A stretch of DNA of 64,000 nt from the NCBI GenBank assembly GCA_035403465.1, contig DAONFG010000007.1, positions 1 to 64,000 on the forward strand. The letters are read 5' to 3'. The notes under the pieces are model-generated. The model had not been told where the DNA came from. It did not search any database and was given only the letters and a program-made list of their open reading frames with translations. A program made the translations under genes and the position numbers. This document shows, piece by piece, positions 25,477 through 34,900 of this stretch. This stretch comes from JAAYBQ01 sp035403465 (lineage in GTDB: Bacteria > Spirochaetota > UBA4802 > UBA5550). Positions within the stretch are counted from its first letter, which is position 1; each line of letters opens with the position of its first letter.

Positions 25477-26343
25477 TTATTTCGCATTCGGCGTAAAAAG
25501 CTGTTTCCCTTCGAGTTTAAAATCAGCGATAAGCTTTTGTGTCTTTTTGGATTTAAGCCACTTGATGTATTTTTTTGCCAGGTCGTTTTTAGCCTTGTCG
25601 CATTTTTTAGGGTTAACTTCAATCGCGCTGTACTGGTTAAGAAGTGATTTGTCTCCCTCTACAAGAATAACAAGTCCAGGCTGGCCTTTGAGTGACGCTT
25701 CATATTTGATAAATGTTCCGCGGTCAGTGATGGTATAGCCGTTCTTCTCCATAGCAACCTTAATTGTTGCGAGCATTCCCTGGCCTGTTGACATATACCA
25801 TGTCTCTTTCTCCGGAACTGCTTTTACTGTATCTTTCCACAACCTCTGCTCGAGCATGTGAGTTCCAGATTTATCTCCACGACTTGTAAAAACCGCTTTA
25901 CTCTCCATGATGGCGTTCATTGCTTTTTTTACATTCTTGCCCTTGATCTTTGCAGGATCATCTTTTGGTCCGATTATGACAAAATCATTATACATGATCT
26001 GTGTCCTGTTCTTCCCGTAACCTTCATCCATGAACTTCTTCTCTGCTTCAGGGTCGTGAACCAGGAGAACATCTACGTTACAATCCCTGCCCATCTGAAT
26101 GGCTTTTCCTGTTCCCACTGAAACCCAGCGCCATTCTATCCCGGTTTCCTTTTCAAAATATGGCTTCAGGTAGGCAAGCAGACCGGTATCATCTGTACTT
26201 GTTGTTGTTGCCATCATTAGGACTTTTCCATCAGCAGCCTTTGTTTCTTCAGCCTTCTTCTCAGCCGAGAGCATACCAGTGGCAAATGAGAATGAAATAA
26301 TTAAAGCCAATGCAAGACTTTTAAATAACAGGTTCTTTTTCAC
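25477..26343 (-). CDS. tupA: tungstate-type ABC transporter substrate-binding protein
   Basis: About 288 residues from a GTG at 26341-26343, preceded by GGAGG with 6-nt spacing. A signal peptide ('NLLFKSLALALIISFSFATGMLSA') directs it to the periplasm. The oxyanion-binding 'MATTTSTDDTGLL' near residue 45 is the TupA/WtpA hallmark, followed by 'VGTGKAIQMGRDCNVDVLLVHDP' and 'RGDKSGTH'. It delivers tungstate (possibly molybdate) to TupB. Tungstate import implies tungsten enzymes such as aldehyde:ferredoxin oxidoreductases or formate dehydrogenases elsewhere in the genome (inference). Confidence 0.93.
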   Translation of the reverse strand: MKKNLLFKSLALALIISFSFATGMLSAEKKAEETKAADGKVLMMATTTSTDDTGLLAYLKPYFEKETGIEWRWVSVGTGKAIQMGRDCNVDVLLVHDPEAEKKFMDEGYGKNRTQIMYNDFVIIGPKDDPAKIKGKNVKKAMNAIMESKAVFTSRGDKSGTHMLEQRLWKDTVKAVPEKETWYMSTGQGMLATIKVAMEKNGYTITDRGTFIKYEASLKGQPGLVILVEGDKSLLNQYSAIEVNPKKCDKAKNDLAKKYIKWLKSKKTQKLIADFKLEGKQLFTPNAK

Positions 26344-26591
26344 GTACAGCCTCCAATATAATAGTTTAGTTTTCCCGCAGGAATGCTTTTTAAAGTCGCC
26401 ATGGTAGAGCAAAAAGCATGCTGAAGGAATTTTTGTAATTTTTTAATATAATTTGTATGATTAATATAGCAATACAATAAAATTTTTCCACTTTTAAACA
26501 AAAAATTACTGTTTCAATGTTCACCGAGTATAAATTGACAAAATTTCCCGCTTAATACAGATTGTTTAAAAATAATCCGGAAGGTAAAAAA

Positions 26592-27092
26592 ATGCTCAGA
26601 GCAATAATAGCAACATCAAAAGGCACCATAAGGCTTGACCTTTACGACGACAAGGCCCCTTTAACAGTGGCAAGTTTCGCAAACCTGGCAACCCGGGGAT
26701 TCTACAACGGGCTCAAGTTTCACAGGGTAATTGCGGATTTCATGATCCAGGGTGGCTGCCCCCTGGGGACAGGAACAGGCGGTCCCGGGTATAAATTCGA
26801 GGACGAGTTCAAGCCCGAACTAAGGCACTCAAGGCCGGGTATTCTTTCAATGGCAAACGCAGGTCCGCGCACAAACGGCAGTCAGTTTTTCATTACTCAC
26901 GTGGCAACGCCATGGCTTGACGGAAAGCACACAGTGTTCGGCACAATAGTTGATGAGACTGACCAGAAAATTGTAAACAGCATTGCCCAGGGGGACCAGA
27001 TAGAATCTATAACGATTGAAGGTGACACTGCCGATCTTTTCACAGCGCAGGCTGACAGGATAAGCGAGTGGAACGCCGTGCTGGATAAGTAA
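26592..27092 (+). CDS. cyclophilin-type peptidyl-prolyl isomerase
   Basis: About 166 residues from the ATG at 26592, preceded by GGAAGG. Cytosolic (no signal peptide). The family core is clear: 'TSKGTIRLDLYDDKAPLTVASFANLA', 'FHRVIADFMIQGG', 'GTGTGGPGYKFEDEF', 'SMANAGPRTNGSQFFIT' and 'LDGKHTVFG'. The catalytic Arg (in FHRVI) and the active-site Phe/Gln are retained. It catalyses proline isomerisation. Confidence 0.96.
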   Translation: MLRAIIATSKGTIRLDLYDDKAPLTVASFANLATRGFYNGLKFHRVIADFMIQGGCPLGTGTGGPGYKFEDEFKPELRHSRPGILSMANAGPRTNGSQFFITHVATPWLDGKHTVFGTIVDETDQKIVNSIAQGDQIESITIEGDTADLFTAQADRISEWNAVLDK

Positions 27093-27113
27093 AGGTAAAG
27101 TGCCGGGGGCGGA

Positions 27114-29261
27114 TCACCCGCCCCTGTACTCTGCGATCAGGACAGCAAAATCATCATCTATCGAGGGGACTCCCCCTTTCAGGGCGATCCCTTCGTAAAT
27201 CATGCTGCACATACCGTCCGCTGAAAGATTTATGTTATCCCGTATTATCTTGTGGAACCTGTTCTCACCGAAATCCCATGTATTATTACGCACCTCAATC
27301 ACACCGTCAGTGTAAAGCAGCAGCTTATCTCCCTTTTCGAGTTTACTGGTATTCTCCTCATAATCAGACTCCGCATAATCAACTATGATCTTTCCGCCTG
27401 AATTGACAACCTCTATGTTTCCGTCTTTACGCGCGATAAGCATGGGCGGGTGCCCGGCATTGGCCGACGTTACAACACCGGTTTCAAGGTTAACGCAGCA
27501 CATACATGCAGTAATAAAGTTATCTCCCATTTTTCCGTAAAGCATGTTACGCATCTCGACAAAAGCCTTGCCCGGGCTATTAATAAATTTTCCCCATGAA
27601 TTAAGCGACATCTTGACCATTGACGAAATCATGGCAGAACCCGCCCCGTGTCCAGACACATCACAGATAAAAAGCCCCAGCTCGTTCATACCCTCCCTGT
27701 AATGTATGTCAATAAAATCGCCGCCTACCTTCATTACAGGCTCGTACCTGAACGCAATGTCAATCTGCGGCAGGTGGGGTATATGACTTGGGAGCAGCGC
27801 GGTCTGGATCTTCCTTGCAAGCTCGATATCCCTCTCCATTTCGGCCTTCTGTGACTCGATGATAGATGTTCTTTTGGCGACCATCTTTTCAAGATTATCT
27901 TTTATGTCCGAAAGGTCCTGGTATATTACCGAATTGGCAACTGCTATGGATGCGTATGAATTCAACTTTGTGATAAATTCGAATTCCCTGTCATTAATCC
28001 TTTTTAAATCCTTTTTCTGCGACATACAGAGGATGGCAATAAGCTCATTCCTGTGGCTCATTGGAACAATATATTCACTATCTGTTTTATCAAAAAGAGG
28101 GAGGAGCTGAAGATCTTCGGCATTCTGTTCCGTGGCCGATTCTATAAGGCTCTTTTCAATATAATCTTGTTTAAGCATTATACCCTGGAGTTCAGCTGTG
28201 ATCTCCAGCAAGCACCCGGTAAAGTCTGTATAGCAGTTCATATAACCCCTGCGGCATAAGAGCTGCACCTTCTCAATATTAAGGGACTTTTTCAGCACTG
28301 ATGTTAACTCAATTGCAAGCTCTTCAAGGCTCTTAAGCTGGGAGATGTCCCTGCTGAAATTATTTTCAATGTTGCCCAGGTTATAGCTGAGCCGGTTGAA
28401 GAGCAGGTTAATCAGGGGCTGTATGTGAATAAAATAAACATAGTTCAGCAGGAACCACGCAATAAAAATCAGGGAGAGCTTGAGTATGTTGATCGAAAAA
28501 AAATATTCCCGCATCACAACAAAGATAGCCATGTTCGGCAGCATAATTATGGAAGAAAGCATAAACCAGAAAACCGAGATATGCAGGATGCTGCTTATCT
28601 CCATCACCCTATGGCGCAGTATACCGTACGTGAGTATCCCGAGGGGAATAAAAGTAAAATTTCCCAGGCTGTAAAAATCTATCCCATGCATCGCAGGAAG
28701 GTTTGTAAATGAAAGTATGGCTGACAGGAAATAAGCCAGGAAGAGATAACTGATCTTTAATCTTATGACGCTGTTTTTCTCTTTCCGGTATTTATTTGCA
28801 AAAAGCCACATTATATATAGAGTGGCAATCAATCCGTAAATATAAAAAACTGCAAACGCCGGACCGCCCCTTGCTATACGTCCCCAGTCATAGTTATAAA
28901 ACGCGTAGAAGTAGCAGTCAGTATGCACTGTCGCAGAGATGGCAATTCCTGTTAAAAAAAACACTGTGGCAATATATTTGTTCTTCTGATCGGTTACTGC
29001 CTGAAAAAAGAGAACTGAAAGGGCGGGCATAAGCACATAAAAGGTATGGACTGTTCTTTCAATACTCATCAGTATTTTTTCGTCAGTCATGAGATAATGA
29101 AATACAAAAGCTGATGAAGGGAGAGTCCAGCTTATACAGATCAGGGCAAAAAGCATATTTTCATACTTGAGCCTGCCCCGGACAAGTGCCATTGCTGCCA
29201 GCGAGTAAGCTGTAAGCAGTGAGAGTATCGGCGGTATGATATATGGCGAGAATATTTTCAT
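27114..29261 (-). CDS. 7TM-GAF-SpoIIE serine phosphatase
   Basis: About 715 residues. Seven or more hydrophobic helices fill residues 1-280. A GAF-like region follows (about 300-450), then a coiled coil ('DNLEKMVAKRTSIIESQKAEMERDIELARKIQTALLP'). The C-terminal PP2C-like SpoIIE domain contains 'GGDFIDIH', 'DVSGHGAGSAM' and 'GDKLLLYTDGVIE', the metal-binding acidic residues. This is the RsbU/RsbP-like output that usually dephosphorylates an anti-sigma-factor antagonist. No anti-sigma or STAS gene is adjacent. An AGGTG is 8 nt before the third codon of the longest frame (ATG at 29261), which is preferred. Confidence 0.9.
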   Translation of the reverse strand: MKIFSPYIIPPILSLLTAYSLAAMALVRGRLKYENMLFALICISWTLPSSAFVFHYLMTDEKILMSIERTVHTFYVLMPALSVLFFQAVTDQKNKYIATVFFLTGIAISATVHTDCYFYAFYNYDWGRIARGGPAFAVFYIYGLIATLYIMWLFANKYRKEKNSVIRLKISYLFLAYFLSAILSFTNLPAMHGIDFYSLGNFTFIPLGILTYGILRHRVMEISSILHISVFWFMLSSIIMLPNMAIFVVMREYFFSINILKLSLIFIAWFLLNYVYFIHIQPLINLLFNRLSYNLGNIENNFSRDISQLKSLEELAIELTSVLKKSLNIEKVQLLCRRGYMNCYTDFTGCLLEITAELQGIMLKQDYIEKSLIESATEQNAEDLQLLPLFDKTDSEYIVPMSHRNELIAILCMSQKKDLKRINDREFEFITKLNSYASIAVANSVIYQDLSDIKDNLEKMVAKRTSIIESQKAEMERDIELARKIQTALLPSHIPHLPQIDIAFRYEPVMKVGGDFIDIHYREGMNELGLFICDVSGHGAGSAMISSMVKMSLNSWGKFINSPGKAFVEMRNMLYGKMGDNFITACMCCVNLETGVVTSANAGHPPMLIARKDGNIEVVNSGGKIIVDYAESDYEENTSKLEKGDKLLLYTDGVIEVRNNTWDFGENRFHKIIRDNINLSADGMCSMIYEGIALKGGVPSIDDDFAVLIAEYRGG

Positions 29262-29328
29262 AAACATTACACCTGTTTAATTAAATCTAAAAATCTCCCG
29301 GAGTCAAGAAAATATCTCAAATAGTACA

Positions 29329-29362
29329 GTTAAGGATTATTCCCGCTGGACAGGGAGCAATC
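29329..29362 (-). other. stem-loop between QPTR and SpoIIE genes
   Basis: GTTAAGGATT and AATCCTTAAC are 10-bp inverted arms with an inner TCCC/GGGA stem. On the minus strand the T run lies before the hairpin, so it is not a normal terminator for either gene. Confidence 0.5.
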
Positions 29363-29377
29363 CTTAACAAAAAAAGT

Positions 29378-30073
29378 TTATGAATTGAACAGCCCGGGAA
29401 AAGGATTATAACTGATCCCTTTATCGTAGGTATCGCAGCTGTCCTTTTTCTTGATCCTGCCAACTATCATATATGTGAACGGTGTGGCCATGGCCTCATA
29501 GCTCACCTTCCATACATACTGGGTTAACGTCATTGAAATAAATATTTCCACCGGGAACACGCCCCAGAACGCGATCATCATGAATATGCCAGTATCAAAG
29601 GCCTGACCTACCAGTGTGGAACCGATTGTACGAGTCCAGAGGTACTTCCCGTTTGTGACTATCTTGAGCCTGGAGAGGATCATAGAGTTTGAAAACTCGC
29701 CGCAGAGATACGCCGCGAGCGACGCCGCAACGATGCGCGGTGTAAAGCCCAGTACTGTTTTGTACGCGGCTGCATCTGTCCAGAAGCCGGGTGCAGGGAG
29801 CTGGATAACTGACATAAACACAATTGCCATGATGAAGTTGGCGCCGAAGCCCAGCCATATCGTTATCCTGGACTTCCTGTAGCCGTAAACCTCTGTGAGT
29901 ATATCACCGAAAATGTAGGTTATGGGAAATAAAAAAAGGTCTGCCGTGATTGTAAGTCCGAATACCTGTACAAGGCGGCCGGCCACGATGTTGGTTATTA
30001 ACAGGCAGGTTACAAAGAGACTGGTTATTACAAGAAATGTTGCAGATACCTGCATTGAAGTTTTGTTGTTCAC
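29378..30073 (-). CDS. queuosine precursor transporter (YhhQ/QPTR family)
   Basis: About 231 residues from a GTG at 30071-30073 with AGGAG upstream. The open frame continues upstream through a repeat, translating as 'MDSRLHGNDIPG', which is not part of the protein. Six membrane helices, 'NIVAGRLVQVFGLTITADLFLFPITYIFGDILTEVYGYRKSR' and 'LCGEFSNSMILSRLKI' are diagnostic. Imports a queuosine precursor (preQ0, preQ1 or queuine) for tRNA modification. No que genes or preQ1 riboswitch were seen nearby. Confidence 0.93.
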   Translation of the reverse strand: MNNKTSMQVSATFLVITSLFVTCLLITNIVAGRLVQVFGLTITADLFLFPITYIFGDILTEVYGYRKSRITIWLGFGANFIMAIVFMSVIQLPAPGFWTDAAAYKTVLGFTPRIVAASLAAYLCGEFSNSMILSRLKIVTNGKYLWTRTIGSTLVGQAFDTGIFMMIAFWGVFPVEIFISMTLTQYVWKVSYEAMATPFTYMIVGRIKKKDSCDTYDKGISYNPFPGLFNS

Positions 30074-30134
30074 TGAATTGCTCCTGTTTTTTAAGGCTGG
30101 TTTCCAGAGACAGCCGTTATTATGGGGGTTTCCC

Positions 30135-30208
30135 GGAATGTCATTCCCGTGAAGACGGGAATCCATGTTGTTGAATAATTATCAACAGGCAGATTCCAGT
30201 ATTTATGA
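30135..30208. repeat. hairpin repeat of the GTCATTCCCGTGAA...GGGAATCC type
   Basis: ATTCCCGT-GAAG-ACGGGAAT is a compact hairpin inside weaker outer arms (GGAATGTCATT and ATGACAGGAAT). This repeat type is widespread in environmental bacterial genomes. It sits just upstream of the queuosine transporter start. Confidence 0.65.
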
Positions 30209-30313
30209 CAGGAATAACATTATTAAATGGGGATGTTTACATCGGTGTGTTATCTGGCAAGTAAAATTTATCAGGCAACTGCGGCAAATCTTAAACTTTA
30301 CCGCAATCAGGAA

Positions 30314-31432
30314 TCATTCCGGAGCGGGCGGAGTCTCCTCCATCCTCTTTTTCAGCTTTATCCTGCCGTGCATATCGTACTCATCCAGCAGCTTGTAGAT
30401 CTCCCAGAACGAATAAAATAATGAAAGCAGTATCGGTCCTATGATCACACCAGGAAGGCTGAATGCCTGGATGCTTGCCAGCAGCAGAAAGAAAAAAATC
30501 AGCGGGTGAAAATCGAGCTTGTCACCCAGGACCTTCGGTTTCACCAGGTTTTCCAGCAGCATGTACCACGAGAAGCACCAGACCGCTGTGAATATAGCCA
30601 TCCTGTATTGCCCTATACACGCAAGAAAAACCGCAGCAGGAATCCATATAAAGGTTGTACCAATTACCGGGATAAGCGACAGTATTGCAGCAAGGGAACC
30701 CCAGAGGAGAGGCATCTTTACCCCGGCGATGTACAGCCCCAGCCCCACCATAAACCCCTGGAGGCACATAATCATCAGGTTGCCCATCATCAGTATATAT
30801 ATAACCTTCTTCAGTCTCACCACTACATCCCGTTCAAGATCATCGGGCAGAGGGATTATCCTGTAAAGCGACTTGTCTATAATATGGCCATCCTTAAAAA
30901 GAAAAAACAGGATAAGCAGCATAAGCAGAAACTTGATCGCAAGTGCAATAGGAAATGAAATAATAGATGTTATGCTTGAAAAAACAGACATCGTTGTATT
31001 TTGTATGAATGATGTAATCTTCGCGGCAAGTTCACCCTGCTGTATGTTAAAGAGCACCATCAGGTCACTGACAATTTTATTCTGGTTGATCTGCCTGATA
31101 AAATCGTGGCTTAAATCAAAGTGTATCTGCGCGTAAAGTTCATATGCCTGGTCTCCAAGTATAACAAGCAGGTACATCATGGGAATAATTACAATACAAA
31201 GAAGAAAAAGAATCACTATGGTCGCACTCAGGATCCGGATCTTGACAAGCGACAGCACCCTGTCATGCATGGGTTTGAGCACCACAAAAAAAATCATGGA
31301 GTACAGGAAAAGCCACAGGTAGCCCCTGAATATAAAAAGCAGGAAACCTATTATTACCGCGAATATGGCAAGAAAAACAAATTTCATTGTCCTGTTCTGG
31401 TTTAACAGTTCATAGGATGCATTATCGCTCAT
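30314..31432 (-). CDS. AI-2E family transporter (PerM/YdiK-like)
   Basis: A 372-residue inner-membrane protein with about eight helices. 'IISFPIALAIKFLLMLLILFFLFKDG' (the FxFFLLKDG-type motif) and 'GLGLYIAGVKMPLLWGSLAAILSLIPVIGTTFIWIP' are the conserved family blocks. Members include autoinducer-2 exporters, sodium/proton antiporters and uncharacterised permeases, so no substrate is assigned. The C-terminus is charged and cytosolic ('KKRMEETPPAPE'). Confidence 0.9.
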   Translation of the reverse strand: MSDNASYELLNQNRTMKFVFLAIFAVIIGFLLFIFRGYLWLFLYSMIFFVVLKPMHDRVLSLVKIRILSATIVILFLLCIVIIPMMYLLVILGDQAYELYAQIHFDLSHDFIRQINQNKIVSDLMVLFNIQQGELAAKITSFIQNTTMSVFSSITSIISFPIALAIKFLLMLLILFFLFKDGHIIDKSLYRIIPLPDDLERDVVVRLKKVIYILMMGNLMIMCLQGFMVGLGLYIAGVKMPLLWGSLAAILSLIPVIGTTFIWIPAAVFLACIGQYRMAIFTAVWCFSWYMLLENLVKPKVLGDKLDFHPLIFFFLLLASIQAFSLPGVIIGPILLSLFYSFWEIYKLLDEYDMHGRIKLKKRMEETPPAPE

Positions 31433-31544
31433 TGAAATTTTACCGGGTAAGATTTATTTAAACAAGGGTGCTGTCCGGGAGCAGACAGTACACCCTTATT
31501 TATGTAATGACCTGCAAACGCATTAAAGCGTAAGCCTTAAGTTT

Positions 31545-31712
31545 TCACTCTTTAGTAAGATAGTGAGATAGATCAGCCGCCAATTTTGAAATTGCGTGAT
31601 CAAGATATGACTCATCGGAAACCCGTCTCTTCAGTTCCCTGATTTTATCCGGATCTCCGGTATTGCTGCTCTTCCTTATCTCACGATCTTCCGTTTTCAT
31701 GAGATTGTTCAT
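31545..31712 (-). CDS. 55-residue protein with weak FlgM C-terminal resemblance
   Basis: The ATG at 31710-31712 is preceded by GGAGGTTTTGT and the frame gives 55 residues. The N-terminus is charged and looks disordered. The C-terminal half 'IRELKRRVSDESYLDHAISKLAADLSHYLTK' forms two amphipathic helices similar in layout to the sigma28-binding part of the anti-sigma factor FlgM. This resemblance is visual only and needs profile searching. No flagellar genes are in the window. It lies upstream of the AI-2E gene (112 nt) on the same strand. Confidence 0.6.
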   Translation of the reverse strand: MNNLMKTEDREIRKSSNTGDPDKIRELKRRVSDESYLDHAISKLAADLSHYLTKE

Positions 31713-31927
31713 ACAAAACCTCCACGGTCCCCGTTCCTCCCTGAACAGGTTTTTTGTGACCTGAGTAAGTAATCGTCACTTATTTTAATTTAATAAATAA
31801 CTTTTCACATTTCAAAATTAATTCACGCTTTATTCAGGGATATAAACAGCCGTTTGTTGCACTATTTTTATGCCTTAACCGCAAGAGTCCTGCCCGGTTC
31901 AAAAACGAATGATTATTGCCCCAAAAA

Positions 31928-34900
31928 CTAAAACTCTCCATCAATCACCCGCCTTACTATTTCCAGGAGGGAATTCAGGGTATAAGGTTTCGGAAGAAAA
32001 TTATAGTGCTTCTCCTGTATAAGCCTGAACTGGAACTTCTGTTCGGCATAACCGCTGCTGAGAATTATTTTTAATCCGGGCTTGCTCTCCAGAAGGCTGT
32101 CTGCAAGGTGAATACCCCTGCCGTCAGGAAGTACAATATCGCTGAGCAGCAGGTCAAACCTTCCGCTCTCCTTTTCAAAAAGCTGCATGGCACTCTTTAT
32201 GTCCTGCGCCTGGAATACATTATAGCCGAAACCTGTAAGCGCATTCTTAACAAATTTACGGACATCCTCCTGGTCCTCTACAAGCAGGATCCTCTCGCCC
32301 GACCCGCGCTGCAGAACCGGATTCTCCGGCTGCCTGGACATGGTCCTGGCATCGTTAGCTGCTGAATTTGTTCCGGGCAGGTATATTCTGAAACAGGAGC
32401 CGCGGCCGGTTTCACTTTCCACGTGAACCCATCCCTCATGCTGCCTGACTATGCCGTAAACAACTGCAAGACCCAGGCCGGTCCCCTTGTTCGACTCCTT
32501 GGTTGTAAAAAACGGTTCAAAAATATTTTTCTGGAGTTCTGCGCTCATCCCGCACCCGGTATCTTCAATCCTCAGCTGAACAAACCTCCCCGGTTTAGCT
32601 TCAGCTCCGGTAGATATATTTTTTTCAACGGTGCTGCTGCATGTTGCTATTTTCAGTCTTCCGCCGTCAGGCATTGCATCGCGGGCATTAACAACAAGGT
32701 TAAGAATTATCTGCTCTACCTGGCTTTTATCAGCTCTGATTACCAGATCATCCGGATCAAGCTCAACCAGGAGCTCAATGTCCTCGCCGATAAGACGCTT
32801 CAGGATTTTTTCCATATCGAGAATAATACTGTTGAGATCAAGCGCTGTGGTTTCAATTATCTGTTTTCTGCTGAAGGCCAGCAGCTGCCTTGTGAGTGAT
32901 GCGGATTTCTCTGCCGCGTCTGCAATCTCCCGAACTATTGAATATTTAGGATCATCCCTGTCTATGCCCAGCAGCAGAAGGTCTGTGTTACCGAATATTG
33001 ATGTAAGCATGTTGTTAAAATCGTGGGCGATCCCTCCGGCGAGCGTTCCTATGGCCTCCATCTTCTGCGAGTGGAGCAGCTGCGCCTGTATCTTATCCTT
33101 CTCTTTCTCGGCTATTTTCTTATCTGTGATATTAGTAATAACCGCGAAACTGGCCATAAAGCTGCCCTCTGAATCAAAAACAGATTTTGGAGAAACAATA
33201 GTCGAAATTTTCCCTGCATCCCTTGTCAGCCATTCCAGTTCGTAAATGCTGTTTTCTCCGATCATACGTTTTGAGTATACTTTTTCAAAATGTTTCCTGT
33301 TCTCATTGTCCAGGAGATCGATAAGGCGTTTACCCAGCAGTTCACTTTCATCGTACCCGAGCATCCTGCACAGTGACTTGTTCAGGTATGTAAAAAATCC
33401 TTCTCTATCTACAACGCAGAGACCGTCATTCATTGTTTCAACAAGAATACGGTATCGTTCCTCGCTTTCACGCAGCGTGTTTTCCGCATCCTTGAGGTTT
33501 GTTATATCGGTTATGATAGTAGCAAAGAAAATCGGGGTGCCGTTTTTTTCCCTGAGAAGAAATATACTCTGTATTGCTATAAATTTTTCACCATGGTTGT
33601 TGGAGAAACGGACCTCCTCTACCCACTGTCCCGATTTAAGCACCTCGGGTACTATTTCGCTGATAAGTCTTGACCGTTCAGACTCGGGATAATAATCGAC
33701 AGCCTTTCTCCCGGGAGCATCCTGATCAACCCCTGCATCTATCATCCTGCCCATGGCTGTATTCATATAGGTAACATTACCCTTCATATCTGCAATTGCC
33801 ATGCCCTGTACCGAAGAGTCCGCCATCTGCCTGAAGATCGAGAGCATACTGCTCTCCGCTGCCAGCTTGCTGTTAATCAGGTCTAACTCGGTATATGCAC
33901 TGTGGAGCTCCTCATTCATTGATTCCATCTCTTCGAACTGGCTCTGCATCTCTTCATACTGCTGCTGTATTTCACTCTCGGCAGACAGGGTCCGTTCAAA
34001 GAGAATGGCGTTATCAAGAGAGATAGCAGCCTGGGCTGAGAGCAGTTTGACCAGTTCCATACGTTCAGTGCTGAAAACGTCTGTTGCAAGGCTGTTTTCA
34101 AGATAAATAATACCCTTCAGTTTCTGCTGATTTACAAGGGGCTGGCATAAAACAGATTTTACACCACAGCTCCGGAAGTATTCATCCATGCTGAAAGTTT
34201 TATCGGATACAGCGTTGGCGAGCACTACGGATTCACCGGTCCTGGCTGTGAAATTTATTACAGAATGGGGGAGTCCGCTGTATTCTGAAAGTATGACAGG
34301 TTTTTTAATCACTGCCATCGAGCTATCTGCGAGGCCTTCAGCTGCTGCATAAATTTCATCGTTGCGGCTGACAAGGAGCACGCCGCGGGAAGCCCCGGCA
34401 TTCTTGATTATCAGTTTCATCACATGATCTATAAAACTGTCGAGGACAATCTCACCCGAAATTGACTTGAGGGCTTCAACAACAGTATAAAAATCGAGTG
34501 CCGGGTTGGACACAGCCGTTGGTTCATGGAATGTATCCGTAATGCCGTCTTTATTCTCAGTATTTTTACCGGTAATCCCGCTGCGGGATAAAAGCCCGGG
34601 ATACATTTGCTCCATATCGTCTGCCTTGGAAAGTGCACCCCACTTTAGGAACAGGTCGCGTGCTTCAGCTGCATAGGCTGAAGCTGTTCTTCCATACCCC
34701 AGTGATAAATAAAACCTTGCTGCGGATTCACTTGCCACAGCCGATTCCTGAATATAGCCGTTTTCAAGAGCTCTGTCCGCAGCACGGTCATACAGCCGCA
34801 TTGCTTCACTGTGAGCGCCTGTAACGCGGAACAGTTCGGCCTGAACAAGATCGATTTTATGACTGTGATTCATTGGTGCATGGGCTGCCCACCTGCGCAG

